Shown piece by piece: positions 1-5,997 of a stretch of 13,021 nt of DNA. This stretch comes from a bacterium (lineage in GTDB: Bacteria > Bacteroidota > Bacteroidia > Bacteroidales > Muribaculaceae), in the NCBI GenBank assembly GCA_004559845.1, contig SFWW01000077.1, positions 1 through 13,021 of the forward strand, given 5' to 3'. Under the pieces are notes generated by a model. It saw only the letters and a list, made by a program, of their open reading frames with translations, searched no databases and had not been told where the DNA came from. Position 1 is the stretch's first letter; every line of letters starts with the position of its first letter. Made by a program: the position numbers and the translations under genes.

Positions 1-7
1 GATGTGG

Positions 8-766
8 CTATATGCCGGCGCCATCGTGGAAGAGTGGCTCTTCAATGGCTTGACTTTGAAGGATGCGCGAGTGGGGCGCCACATCGTGGGTGAGCCACAC
101 GTTGCCGCCCACCACGGTGTGATGACCGATGCGCACGCGCCCCAAGATGGAGGTGTTGGAATACACCGTTACGTGGTCTTCCAAGATGGGGTGGCGTGGC
201 ACGTTGATGGGTATGCCTTGCTCGTCGTAGGTGAAATTTTTGGCACCTAAGGTCACACCTTGGTAGAGCATCACGTGGTTGCCGATGATGCTGGTGGCGC
301 CTATCACCACGCCGGTGCCGTGGTCGATGCTGAAATATTCACCGATTTGTGCTGCCGGGTGAATGTCGATACCGGTGGCGGAATGAGCCATTTCGGCTAT
401 CACTCGGGGTATGATGGGCACTCCTTGCCGGTGGAGCCAATGTGCAGTGCGGTGGTGTATCATCACTTTCACCACGGGATAGCAAAGAATCACCTCTTGC
501 ATACTATCCACAGCGGGGTCGTTGTGCATCACGGCATCGGCATCGGTATGGAGCAGGCGTGAAATCTCGGGCAAAGCCGCTACAAATCCGTTTGCCACTT
601 GCTCGGATTGCTCCACACTTGTCACGGTGGCGAGTTGCTCGGCAAGGATGGCTCGAATCGCCTCTGTGCCGTTGGTCCATGCCGGCACGTCGGAATAATC
701 GGGGAAGATCACGTAGTTCACCAATTCCATCAAGCGTTTTAGTTGAAACACGGAGGGTGCTTTCAT
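8..766 (-). CDS. cysE: Serine O-acetyltransferase (CysE/SAT family), 252 aa
   Basis: Transfers acetyl from acetyl-CoA to L-serine, making the O-acetylserine used by cysteine synthase in the cytoplasm. An alpha-helical N-terminal half (to about residue 125) is followed by a left-handed beta-helix of hexapeptide repeats. The family's catalytic positions are visible: Asp134 in the IDIHP motif, His149 in DHGTG, and His192 in RHP. The last residue is isoleucine (tail HDGAGI). In characterised CysE proteins a C-terminal Ile docks in the CysK active site to form the cysteine synthase complex, so complex formation is a reasonable inference. The gene starts 6 bases after the cysK stop, so the two are almost certainly cotranscribed under the attenuator upstream of cysK. 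The stop is TAG at 8-10, so the gene is complete. The function call is firm; the choice between the names cysE and epsC/satA is not. Confidence 0.93.
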   Translation of the reverse strand: MKAPSVFQLKRLMELVNYVIFPDYSDVPAWTNGTEAIRAILAEQLATVTSVEQSEQVANGFVAALPEISRLLHTDADAVMHNDPAVDSMQEVILCYPVVKVMIHHRTAHWLHRQGVPIIPRVIAEMAHSATGIDIHPAAQIGEYFSIDHGTGVVIGATSIIGNHVMLYQGVTLGAKNFTYDEQGIPINVPRHPILEDHVTVYSNTSILGRVRIGHHTVVGGNVWLTHDVAPHSRILQSQAIEEPLFHDGAGI

Positions 767-772
767 ATCGGT

Positions 773-1687
773 TTATTCAAATAGGGTGGTGGATAAATAG
801 CGTTCGCCGGTGTCGGGCAGCAGTGCCACGATGAGTTTGCCGGCATTTTCTTCTCGTTGTGCCAATTGTAGAGCGGCTGTGAAAGCGGCGCCAGAGGAAA
901 TGCCCACCAGCAAACCGCGGGTGCGGGCTAAGGTGCGGGCGCCTTCAAAGGCGTCTTCGTCGGCGATGGTGATAATTTCGTTCACCACATCGGCATTGTA
1001 GGTTTGGGGCACAAATCCTGCGCCAATGCCTTGAATCTTGTGCTTGCCGGCCACGCCGGTGCTCAGCACGGCTGAAGATTGCGGTTCCACTGCCACCACC
1101 TTCACATTGGGGTTATGCTTTTTGAGGGCTTTTCCCACGCCGCTCACGGTGCCGCCGGTGCCCACACCGGCCACAAAAACATCCACAGTCCCTTCGGTGT
1201 CGGTCCAAATTTCTTCGCCGGTGGTGGCTTCGTGGATGGCGGGATTGGCGGGATTCACAAATTGCCCCAAAATCACGGCTCCCGGAATGCTATCGCGCAA
1301 GGCTTCTGCCTTTGCAATGGCGCCTTTCATGCCTTCGGCGGCAGGGGTGAGCTCGAGTTGTGCACCGTATGCTTTCAGCAAATTGCGGCGCTCGATGCTC
1401 ATGCTCTCCGGCATGGTGAGGATGGTGCGATAGCCTTTCGCCACGCCCACCCAAGCGATTCCTACGCCGGTGTTGCCGCTGGTGGGTTCAATGATGGTGG
1501 CGCCCGGCTTCAGTATGCCTTTTTGCTCGGCATCTTCTATCATGGCAAGCGCTATGCGGTCTTTCACACTGCCGCCCGGATTGAATGCTTCCACTTTCAC
1601 TGCAATTCTTGCTTTTTGTCCTTCAAATCCGCTCACTTCCACTAAGGGTGTGTGGCCAATTAATTGTGTGATCGATGAGTAAATCAT
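773..1687 (-). CDS. cysK: Cysteine synthase A (O-acetylserine sulfhydrylase), 304 aa
   Basis: PLP enzyme that condenses O-acetylserine with sulfide to give cysteine and acetate. The motifs are in the family's order: GGSVKDR with the Schiff-base lysine at Lys42, TSGNTG (69-74) contacting the substrate carboxylate, GTGGT (176-180) for the PLP phosphate, SSGAA (264-268), and the C-terminal [10 protein letters not shown] that typifies CysK over cystathionine beta-synthase. Length matches the family. The ATG at 1687 begins the usual [19 protein letters not shown] N-terminus. It is the first gene of a two-gene operon with cysE, only 6 bases away. The 5' leader holds a cysteine-rich leader peptide and a terminator ending about 40 bases before the start, so expression is probably attenuated by Cys-tRNA supply (inference). 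CysM is unlikely given the C-terminal motif. Confidence 0.96.
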   Translation of the reverse strand: MIYSSITQLIGHTPLVEVSGFEGQKARIAVKVEAFNPGGSVKDRIALAMIEDAEQKGILKPGATIIEPTSGNTGVGIAWVGVAKGYRTILTMPESMSIERRNLLKAYGAQLELTPAAEGMKGAIAKAEALRDSIPGAVILGQFVNPANPAIHEATTGEEIWTDTEGTVDVFVAGVGTGGTVSGVGKALKKHNPNVKVVAVEPQSSAVLSTGVAGKHKIQGIGAGFVPQTYNADVVNEIITIADEDAFEGARTLARTRGLLVGISSGAAFTAALQLAQREENAGKLIVALLPDTGERYLSTTLFE

Positions 1688-1728
1688 AATTGTAATATTT
1701 TAAAGTGAATGATATATGTGTTGCGCAT

Positions 1729-1765
1729 AAAAGCAAAACGCCCTGCCGGGGTAATTGGCAGGGCG
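1729..1765 (-). terminator. Rho-independent terminator (attenuator) in the cysK leader
   Basis: A perfect 9-bp GC-rich stem, CGCCCTGCC (1757-1765) with GGCAGGGCG (1739-1747), has a 9-base loop. On the minus strand it is followed by TTTTGCTTTTA. It lies downstream of the leader peptide stop (1806) and ends about 40 bases before the cysK ATG. Any transcript from the promoter at 1932-1963 must therefore read through it to reach cysK. The plus-strand side is also moderately T-rich, so some bidirectional activity is possible. Confidence 0.85.
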
Positions 1766-1805
1766 GATTTTCTTTGTGTGATTTCTACAATTTGTTATAG
1801 TATTT

Positions 1806-1904
1806 CTACTTCTCAAAATTCCATATCACTATTGTGCCGAGCCAATGAATTGAATCGGAACAACAGCAACAGCAGAATTGTGAAGATGTATGAAGAAGTT
1901 TCAT
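1806..1904 (-). CDS. Cysteine-rich leader peptide of cysK-cysE, 32 aa
   Basis: Small reading frame beginning MKLLHTSSQFCCCCC, with five consecutive Cys codons (1860-1874, TGC TGT TGC TGT TGT) at residues 11-15, then SDSIHWLGTIVIWNFEK and TAG at 1806-1808. The ATG is about 20 bases after the predicted transcription start of a canonical promoter, and the frame ends about 40 bases before a terminator that precedes cysK. A five-Cys run immediately upstream of cysteine biosynthesis genes is the hallmark of ribosome-mediated attenuation: the codons sense charged tRNA-Cys. There is no clear Shine-Dalgarno, which is normal in Bacteroidetes. It probably has no function beyond being translated. The frame was checked base by base. 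Its role is inferred from composition and position. Confidence 0.82.
   Translation of the reverse strand: MKLLHTSSQFCCCCCSDSIHWLGTIVIWNFEK
1836..1846 (-). promoter_or_regulatory. Candidate antiterminator segment in the cysK leader
   Basis: On the transcript, ATTGGCTCGGC (1846 down to 1836) can pair with GCCCTGCCAAT (1764 down to 1754), which includes most of the 5' arm of the attenuator terminator. The pairing is 6 bp plus 3 bp around a 2x2 internal loop. It begins 13 bases after the last Cys codon, so a ribosome stalled on the Cys run would leave it free to form. The leader stop codon is 28 bases further on, so a terminating ribosome would not cover this segment directly. That is a weak point of the model. 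Confidence 0.5.
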
Positions 1905-1931
1905 CGTTGAGTGATTTGTTTAATCTATTGG

Positions 1932-1963
1932 CAAAATTAATAATTGTTTTCACAAATTCCAAA
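1932..1963 (-). promoter_or_regulatory. Bacteroidetes-type promoter of the cys leader and cysK-cysE
   Basis: On the minus strand, TTTG (1960-1963) is followed by a 20-base spacer and TAATTTTG (1932-1939). Both boxes and the spacing match the -33/-7 consensus (TTTG, 19-21 bases, TAnnTTTG) of the Bacteroidetes primary sigma factor. The predicted start near 1926 leaves about 20 bases before the leader peptide ATG at 1904. No other promoter is evident between here and cysK. Confidence 0.8.
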
Positions 1964-2022
1964 TTTATTCATAAATATTTTTGGAATTTGTTGTTTTTGT
2001 ATAAACTCCTGCATAAATGTGC

Positions 2023-2067
2023 AAAAAATGCCCTGCCGCCATTTGTTGAGCACAGATGCGGCAGGGC
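2023..2067 (-). terminator. Rho-independent terminator of the beta-helix gene
   Basis: A perfect 10-bp stem (GCCCTGCCGC at 2030-2039 on the plus strand, GCGGCAGGGC at 2058-2067) has an 18-base loop. On the minus strand it is followed by A and six T. It lies about 50 bases past the stop of the secreted beta-helix gene, with a smaller 7-bp hairpin (AGCCGGA/TCCGGCT, 2091-2109) between. It isolates the cys operon from upstream transcription. Confidence 0.85.
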
Positions 2068-2117
2068 TATGCGTGTAGGGTTGGCTCAATAGCCGGATGC
2101 TTTCCGGCTGTGAGGGT

Positions 2118-3518
2118 TTACCAAAGTTGCTTTGAAGTGCTTACTTTGCCATTGGTGAAACGGGTCACCACAATGTTGACACCTTCGAAAGGCTTTTCGC
2201 TTTCGCGGCCGAGGATGTTGAAGTAGCGAATGCTTTCCACCGGAGCGGCTTCAGCCACATCGTTGATGGAGGAGGGCTCCACTTCGCCTGCCGGCATAAA
2301 AATCACCAAACCCAGGTTAGGGTTGTCGGCAAAGTGGGTCACCACTTGCTCGATGCTGGCGCTGTCTTGCACAGCCACATTCCACACGTTGCCTTGAGCA
2401 TACACGGTGGAGGTGCCATTGTTGTAGAGGTCGTAGAGTTGGCCGTTGTTGCCATTGTTTTTGAAGATGTTTTCGCCGGGGTTGTAGTCGGCAGCATTGG
2501 GATCTTCCACCTTACCTACATTCACATTGGGCTTGCCGATGATGGTGATGCCCCAAAGGTTGTTGTCCATATAATTACCTTTGACATACACGGTGGCATT
2601 GCCATTGGTGTCGTAGAGGCTGATAGCGCTACCGCCATTCATAGCGTTGGTTTCGTAGATGTTGTCCACGATGGTGTTGTCGATGATGCGGAGGTTCACC
2701 GGTCCGGTCATGGTGATGCCATAGCGGTTTTCCTTCACGATGTTGTTGCTCACGGTCACGGTGTTGGAGAATGCCAAACCGAGCATATTGCTCACGGCAA
2801 TACCGCCCACCTTGGTGTAGTGACCGCCAATCAAGGTGTTGTCGGAAATCACCACATCGCCATCGCCTGCCACGGTGAGGTTGATTTGCGGACGGTTGGA
2901 GTTCTTGTAGTTGTTGGCATAGAAGTAGCAATTGGTGATAGTGATGCCCACCGGGGTGTTGGCACCATTGCCAATGGCGGCTGCTGCGCCTTCCAAGAAA
3001 TTACAGTTTTGAATCACGTGGCCTTTGCTCGATTGGCTGAAATTGATGTTGGCACCCGAAGAAAGGGAACCGTTGTAAACGGCAAACGTACAATTTTGTG
3101 CTTCAAATTTGCCATTGGCGGTGCTCACATTAAAGCCCACATATTCAAAACGCGTGTTGGCAACTTTGGCTGAAGAATTTTCGCCCAGCAATCGGAAGCC
3201 TTTGGGAGTAACGTCGGCTTGCGTGGTAACGAGTGCGGTGTCGGCAGGTTGGCATTCGAGTGCACCATAAATGTTGATTTGCACCTTGTTGCCAAATTTG
3301 AGCACCTCATTGTTTTGAATGCGAATCACGTCGCCTTCCGAAATGGTGAAAATGGTGTCTAAGAACCACACACCGTCTTGCGCATGCACTCCGGTGGAAT
3401 CAATTTTGGAAAGGTCTTCGAGCGTGTAGACTGTGCCGTTACCCGGCGATACAAACTCTCCTGCATTGGCACTAAAAGCCAAAGCCAAAACGGATAAAAG
3501 TGTAAAAATTTTTTTCAT
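2118..3518 (-). CDS. Secreted right-handed beta-helix protein with C-terminal sorting-like domain, 466 aa
   Basis: Residues 1-19 form a classic signal peptide (MKKIFTLLSVLALAFSANA, cleavage before GE). The middle, roughly residues 100-340, is built of Asn-rich repeating units of the PbH1/parallel beta-helix type (IQNCNF, ITNCYF, VISDNTL, VSNNIV, IIDNTIV, VKGNYM). The last 40 or so residues (RYFNILGRESEKPFEGVNIVV...) resemble the C-terminal domains of type IX secretion substrates, suggesting surface attachment or release. Beta-helix proteins of this kind often bind or cleave polysaccharides, but I see no recognisable lyase catalytic residues, so the substrate and any activity are unknown. The gene appears monocistronic: its own promoter is at 3569-3600 and a strong terminator follows. 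Confidence 0.85.
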   Translation of the reverse strand: MKKIFTLLSVLALAFSANAGEFVSPGNGTVYTLEDLSKIDSTGVHAQDGVWFLDTIFTISEGDVIRIQNNEVLKFGNKVQINIYGALECQPADTALVTTQADVTPKGFRLLGENSSAKVANTRFEYVGFNVSTANGKFEAQNCTFAVYNGSLSSGANINFSQSSKGHVIQNCNFLEGAAAAIGNGANTPVGITITNCYFYANNYKNSNRPQINLTVAGDGDVVISDNTLIGGHYTKVGGIAVSNMLGLAFSNTVTVSNNIVKENRYGITMTGPVNLRIIDNTIVDNIYETNAMNGGSAISLYDTNGNATVYVKGNYMDNNLWGITIIGKPNVNVGKVEDPNAADYNPGENIFKNNGNNGQLYDLYNNGTSTVYAQGNVWNVAVQDSASIEQVVTHFADNPNLGLVIFMPAGEVEPSSINDVAEAAPVESIRYFNILGRESEKPFEGVNIVVTRFTNGKVSTSKQLW

Positions 3519-3568
3519 AAGCGTGTAAATTATTAAGATAAATACAATATCAAATTATAATTTCGCTA

Positions 3569-3600
3569 TAAAGGTAGTAATTTTTTTTCAACAGTGCAAA
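3569..3600 (-). promoter_or_regulatory. Promoter of the beta-helix gene
   Basis: On the minus strand, TTTG (3597-3600) is followed by 20 bases and TACCTTTA (3569-3576), one base from the TAnnTTTG consensus. The spacer holds an eight-A tract. The predicted start is about 45 bases before the ATG at 3518. Confidence 0.65.
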
Positions 3601-3647
3601 TTTTCCCTCACCATTTCTGCTGACCGTGAAATCACGGCTCAATGTGC

Positions 3648-4079
3648 TTAGCCGGAGAAGGTGTAGAGCAGCAGTAAAAGAGTGAGGATGATGGCAATCA
3701 GGGGGAGATAGATGGTGTTGGAGAGGCGGCGTTCCAGGCGTAGGTCGAGGTCGTCGAGGTCGGTGATTTCGCCTCGGATGCATTGCTGCGCTATGGCGAG
3801 CAGGCGTTTGGGGTGATGGGGTGAGGCAAGGATGGCATGCAGCAGCACTTCGCCAAAGGCTGCCACCACTTCTCGCTCTGTGGCGGCGCCGGCGCTCGGC
3901 ACCACCATTTCAATTTTTCGGCAATCGGAGGAGAAAATGAAAGAATTTTCGGTGACCGTGCCTGTTTCGCCATTTTCGCGTGCTTCGATGATGGCTGCCA
4001 CGGCGCGCTGCTGGAGCAGTGCCATCACGCGGGTGTTCACGTTGCGCTTATCAATTAGGGTCCGCAGGGAGATGCTCAT
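3648..4079 (-). CDS. Hypothetical small protein with C-terminal membrane anchor, 143 aa
   Basis: I do not recognise the family. The first 120 or so residues look soluble and mainly helical, with a charged LDDLDLRLERR stretch before a single hydrophobic segment at about residues 123-141 (IYLPLIAIILTLLLLLY). The tail of only a few residues after it suggests a tail-anchored inner-membrane protein facing the cytoplasm. There is no signal peptide. The gene starts 36 bases after the terminator of the zinc-ribbon gene, and I find no convincing promoter in that gap, so it may rely on readthrough or a weak promoter. A small CCGTGA/TCACGG inverted repeat (3624-3637) follows its stop without a T tract. 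Codon use resembles the neighbours. That it is a gene is likely; its function is unknown. Confidence 0.7.
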   Translation of the reverse strand: MSISLRTLIDKRNVNTRVMALLQQRAVAAIIEARENGETGTVTENSFIFSSDCRKIEMVVPSAGAATEREVVAAFGEVLLHAILASPHHPKRLLAIAQQCIRGEITDLDDLDLRLERRLSNTIYLPLIAIILTLLLLLYTFSG

Positions 4080-4114
4080 GAGGCTATTGGTGATTTTATT
4101 TTTGCTTTCAACAC

Positions 4115-4144
4115 AAAAAGCACAAACCCATAGGCTGTGCTTTT
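4115..4144 (-). terminator. Rho-independent terminator of the zinc-ribbon gene
   Basis: A 9-bp inverted repeat, AAAAGCACA (4116-4124) with TGTGCTTTT (4136-4144), has an 11-base loop and ends on the minus strand in TTTTT. It lies about 30 bases past the zinc-ribbon stop. Because the stem includes the A/T ends, it could act in either direction. Confidence 0.75.
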
Positions 4145-4175
4145 CGTGATGATGCTATCATGCGTCGGTGGGCGA

Positions 4176-5486
4176 TTATTCCACTTTTTTCATTGTTTTG
4201 GAGCCCAAATTGTATTGCACTTTACCGGAGCCGGTGCGAATGTTCACGATGCCTTTCCCGGAGTCTTCAAAGCCGATGTCGGAAGCGGAGCCACCGCCAA
4301 AATGCACTTCAAAGGTGCTGTTGGAGGCTTTGCTAAAGGCATACACCCTACCGTTTTTGAGCAAGAACACCGTGTAGCCGCCGCCGTTAATTTTCTTTGA
4401 AAAATCTTCGGCGCGGAATAGCGGTGTGTTTTTGTCCACTTGTTGGGCATCCACTTTCACTTCTTCTCCATTTTGGAATTTCTCGGCGTTTTCGGCTTCT
4501 TGAGCGGCGTTTTCGGCTTCCAATTTTGCTTGCTCCTCTTTCAGGCGTTCTTCCTCTGCCTTTTCTCGTGCCAATTCTTCTTCGGTGGGAATGTGGAGCA
4601 TCCCAATGCTGCGAGCACGCTTAATCAGTTCGCCATCCAGCACGCCGGTGGCTGTGGGCACGCGGTTGCATTTCAAAATTTGCTGCCCGTCCATGTCGCG
4701 CATCAGTGTGCCGTAGAAGTCCACTTGGCGAATTTCTTTCTCGGCGTCGATGTCGTAGTACACGGCGCTTATTTTGCCCGATTCTTCCGACGATGGCACT
4801 GCTGCATAGGCAAAAAACATATATTTCTTGCCTTGAATATCCACCACGGTGGGAATCTCTTCCGAGCGCAGGCTCTTGGGCTCAAATAGCAGGTTGTAGC
4901 CATCCACGTAGCGCTGATTATTCATCTTGATGTCCCAGTTCTGCCCATTGAGGGTGAGGGTGAAAATTTTGTAGAACGAGTGACTGGGGTCGGAGAGATA
5001 GGTTACGCCCACCAGTCGGTCTACCGCTCCGGAGGAATCGTTCTTTATCGGGCAGGTGAAGGCTATTTTATCACCATCGTTTTTTAAGTTGTTTTTAATC
5101 AATGCGTTATTGAAAATGTCGTTGTAGCGTCCTGCGTCCACATCGGTCACTTCCACATCGGTGGCGTCCACCTCTTTGTGATTGCCCGAATAGAAAAGTT
5201 GGCGCACCACAAATAAGCCCACGAATGCCACAATGGCGGCTATCACAAAGTAGCGAAGCACGCCTTTGCTATTCTTTTCAGAACTTCTTGGAGCGCTTGC
5301 GGCGGGTGCCGACGATGCCTGCTCGATGCGGGTCCGGCAGTTGGGGCAAAACGCGCTATCGGCGGGAATGATGCTATTACACTTGGGGCAATGTATTTCC
5401 GAAGTCAACAAATATCCGCAATGGTTACAGAATTTTGAGCCTTCCGGCACTTGATTTCCACATTGAGGACAAATATTCTCTGCCAT
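4176..5486 (-). CDS. Double zinc-ribbon membrane protein, 436 aa
   Basis: The N-terminus carries two zinc ribbons: CPQC (6-9) with CNHC (20-23), and CPKC (33-36) with CPNC (47-50). An Ala/Ser-rich linker and one membrane helix (about 78-99) follow. The rest should then lie across the membrane from the ribbons, with the zinc ribbons cytoplasmic. The C-terminal part has a beta-rich region (about 110-290), a Glu/Ala/Lys-rich coiled coil (about 301-338) and a final beta-rich segment (355-436). The zinc-ribbon-plus-helix layout is common in Bacteroidales proteins of unknown function; it says zinc binding and probably a scaffold or sensor role, no more. It has its own -7 box and terminator, so it appears to be a single-gene unit. 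Confidence 0.8.
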   Translation of the reverse strand: MAENICPQCGNQVPEGSKFCNHCGYLLTSEIHCPKCNSIIPADSAFCPNCRTRIEQASSAPAASAPRSSEKNSKGVLRYFVIAAIVAFVGLFVVRQLFYSGNHKEVDATDVEVTDVDAGRYNDIFNNALIKNNLKNDGDKIAFTCPIKNDSSGAVDRLVGVTYLSDPSHSFYKIFTLTLNGQNWDIKMNNQRYVDGYNLLFEPKSLRSEEIPTVVDIQGKKYMFFAYAAVPSSEESGKISAVYYDIDAEKEIRQVDFYGTLMRDMDGQQILKCNRVPTATGVLDGELIKRARSIGMLHIPTEEELAREKAEEERLKEEQAKLEAENAAQEAENAEKFQNGEEVKVDAQQVDKNTPLFRAEDFSKKINGGGYTVFLLKNGRVYAFSKASNSTFEVHFGGGSASDIGFEDSGKGIVNIRTGSGKVQYNLGSKTMKKVE

Positions 5487-5538
5487 AACACATTATATAT
5501 TGAAGGGTTAGTAATTCAAAAAATTCAGATGATTGATG

Positions 5539-5546
5539 CAAAGATA
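5539..5546 (-). promoter_or_regulatory. -7 box upstream of the zinc-ribbon gene
   Basis: TATCTTTG on the minus strand fits TAnnTTTG exactly and lies about 53 bases upstream of the ATG at 5486. No good TTTG is found 19-21 bases further upstream, so this is a half-match. Confidence 0.45.
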
Positions 5547-5610
5547 ATCATTTTTTTTGAGTTTCGTCCTCATATCCAACCAAGCAGTCAAAAATTTTTG
5601 CCTATTGCCT

Positions 5611-5650
5611 CACCCCCGGCGGTCGACCATTGTGGTCGCCCGGGCGTGCG
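5611..5650. repeat. GC-rich intergenic hairpin
   Basis: The core CGACCA TTG TGGTCG (5624-5638) is flanked by CCCGGCGG and CCCGGG, which can extend the stem with two or three bulges. It stands out as GC-rich within an AT-rich spacer. I believe hairpins of this look recur between genes in Bacteroidales, but only one copy is present in this window. Confidence 0.5.
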
Positions 5651-5652
5651 CA

Positions 5653-5711
5653 CAAAAGAACCGTACATAATCCAATTTTGATTGCAAAGGGACGGTTCTT
5701 TTGCAATCAAA
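5653..5711. repeat. Two interlocking inverted repeats (pseudoknot-like order)
   Basis: Stem A is a perfect 12 bp: CAAAAGAACCGT (5653-5664) with ACGGTTCTTTTG (5692-5703). Stem B is also a perfect 12 bp: TTTGATTGCAAA (5677-5688) with TTTGCAATCAAA (5700-5711). The arms alternate (A, B, A', B') and share only bases 5700-5703, so the stems are either alternatives or, with a slight trim, an H-type pseudoknot. The rest of the 5487-5997 spacer holds a -7 box, the GC-rich hairpin and small inverted repeats near 5948-5970. I see no gene in it. Confidence 0.6.
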
Positions 5712-5997
5712 TTACCCATAATCCGCTCATTATCAGAATTATAATCAAATTTTTCGAATCGCAAAAATTGAAAAATAAATTCTCCCCAAATCGCCATTTA
5801 ATACACTGAAAACCAAACAAATCGCAAATACAAGCCTTACAAATCTAATAATTGATACTGTTTTCTGTGAGTGTGTTTGATAGGTGGTACAAAATAAAGG
5901 ACGAAATTTGCCTCAATCGCCCCTGTCCGACGGCAATCATTTTTTTTAGGGGCTACGGATGGGATAGCCCAAGTGGCGCTTGCCACAAGTTTTCGGG

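Noticed and set aside
1688..1926. T-box or S-box type riboswitch in the cysK leader
   Set aside because: I see no T-box sequence or SAM-riboswitch core, and the five-Cys leader frame with its terminator explains the region better.
2334..3173. Long plus-strand open frame (279 codons) opposite the beta-helix gene
   Set aside because: It is antisense to a gene with a signal peptide, repeats, promoter and terminator. Its Val/His/Gly-rich product is typical of the reverse strand of Asn/Thr-rich coding DNA.
3624..3637. Inverted repeat CCGTGA/TCACGG as terminator of the tail-anchored protein gene
   Set aside because: The stem is short with almost no loop, and no T tract follows on either strand.
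5948..5970. Hairpin GGGCTA/TAGCCC as terminator of the EamA gene
   Set aside because: The T tract is on the wrong side: on the minus strand the stem is followed by A residues, so it does not fit a rho-independent terminator for that gene.
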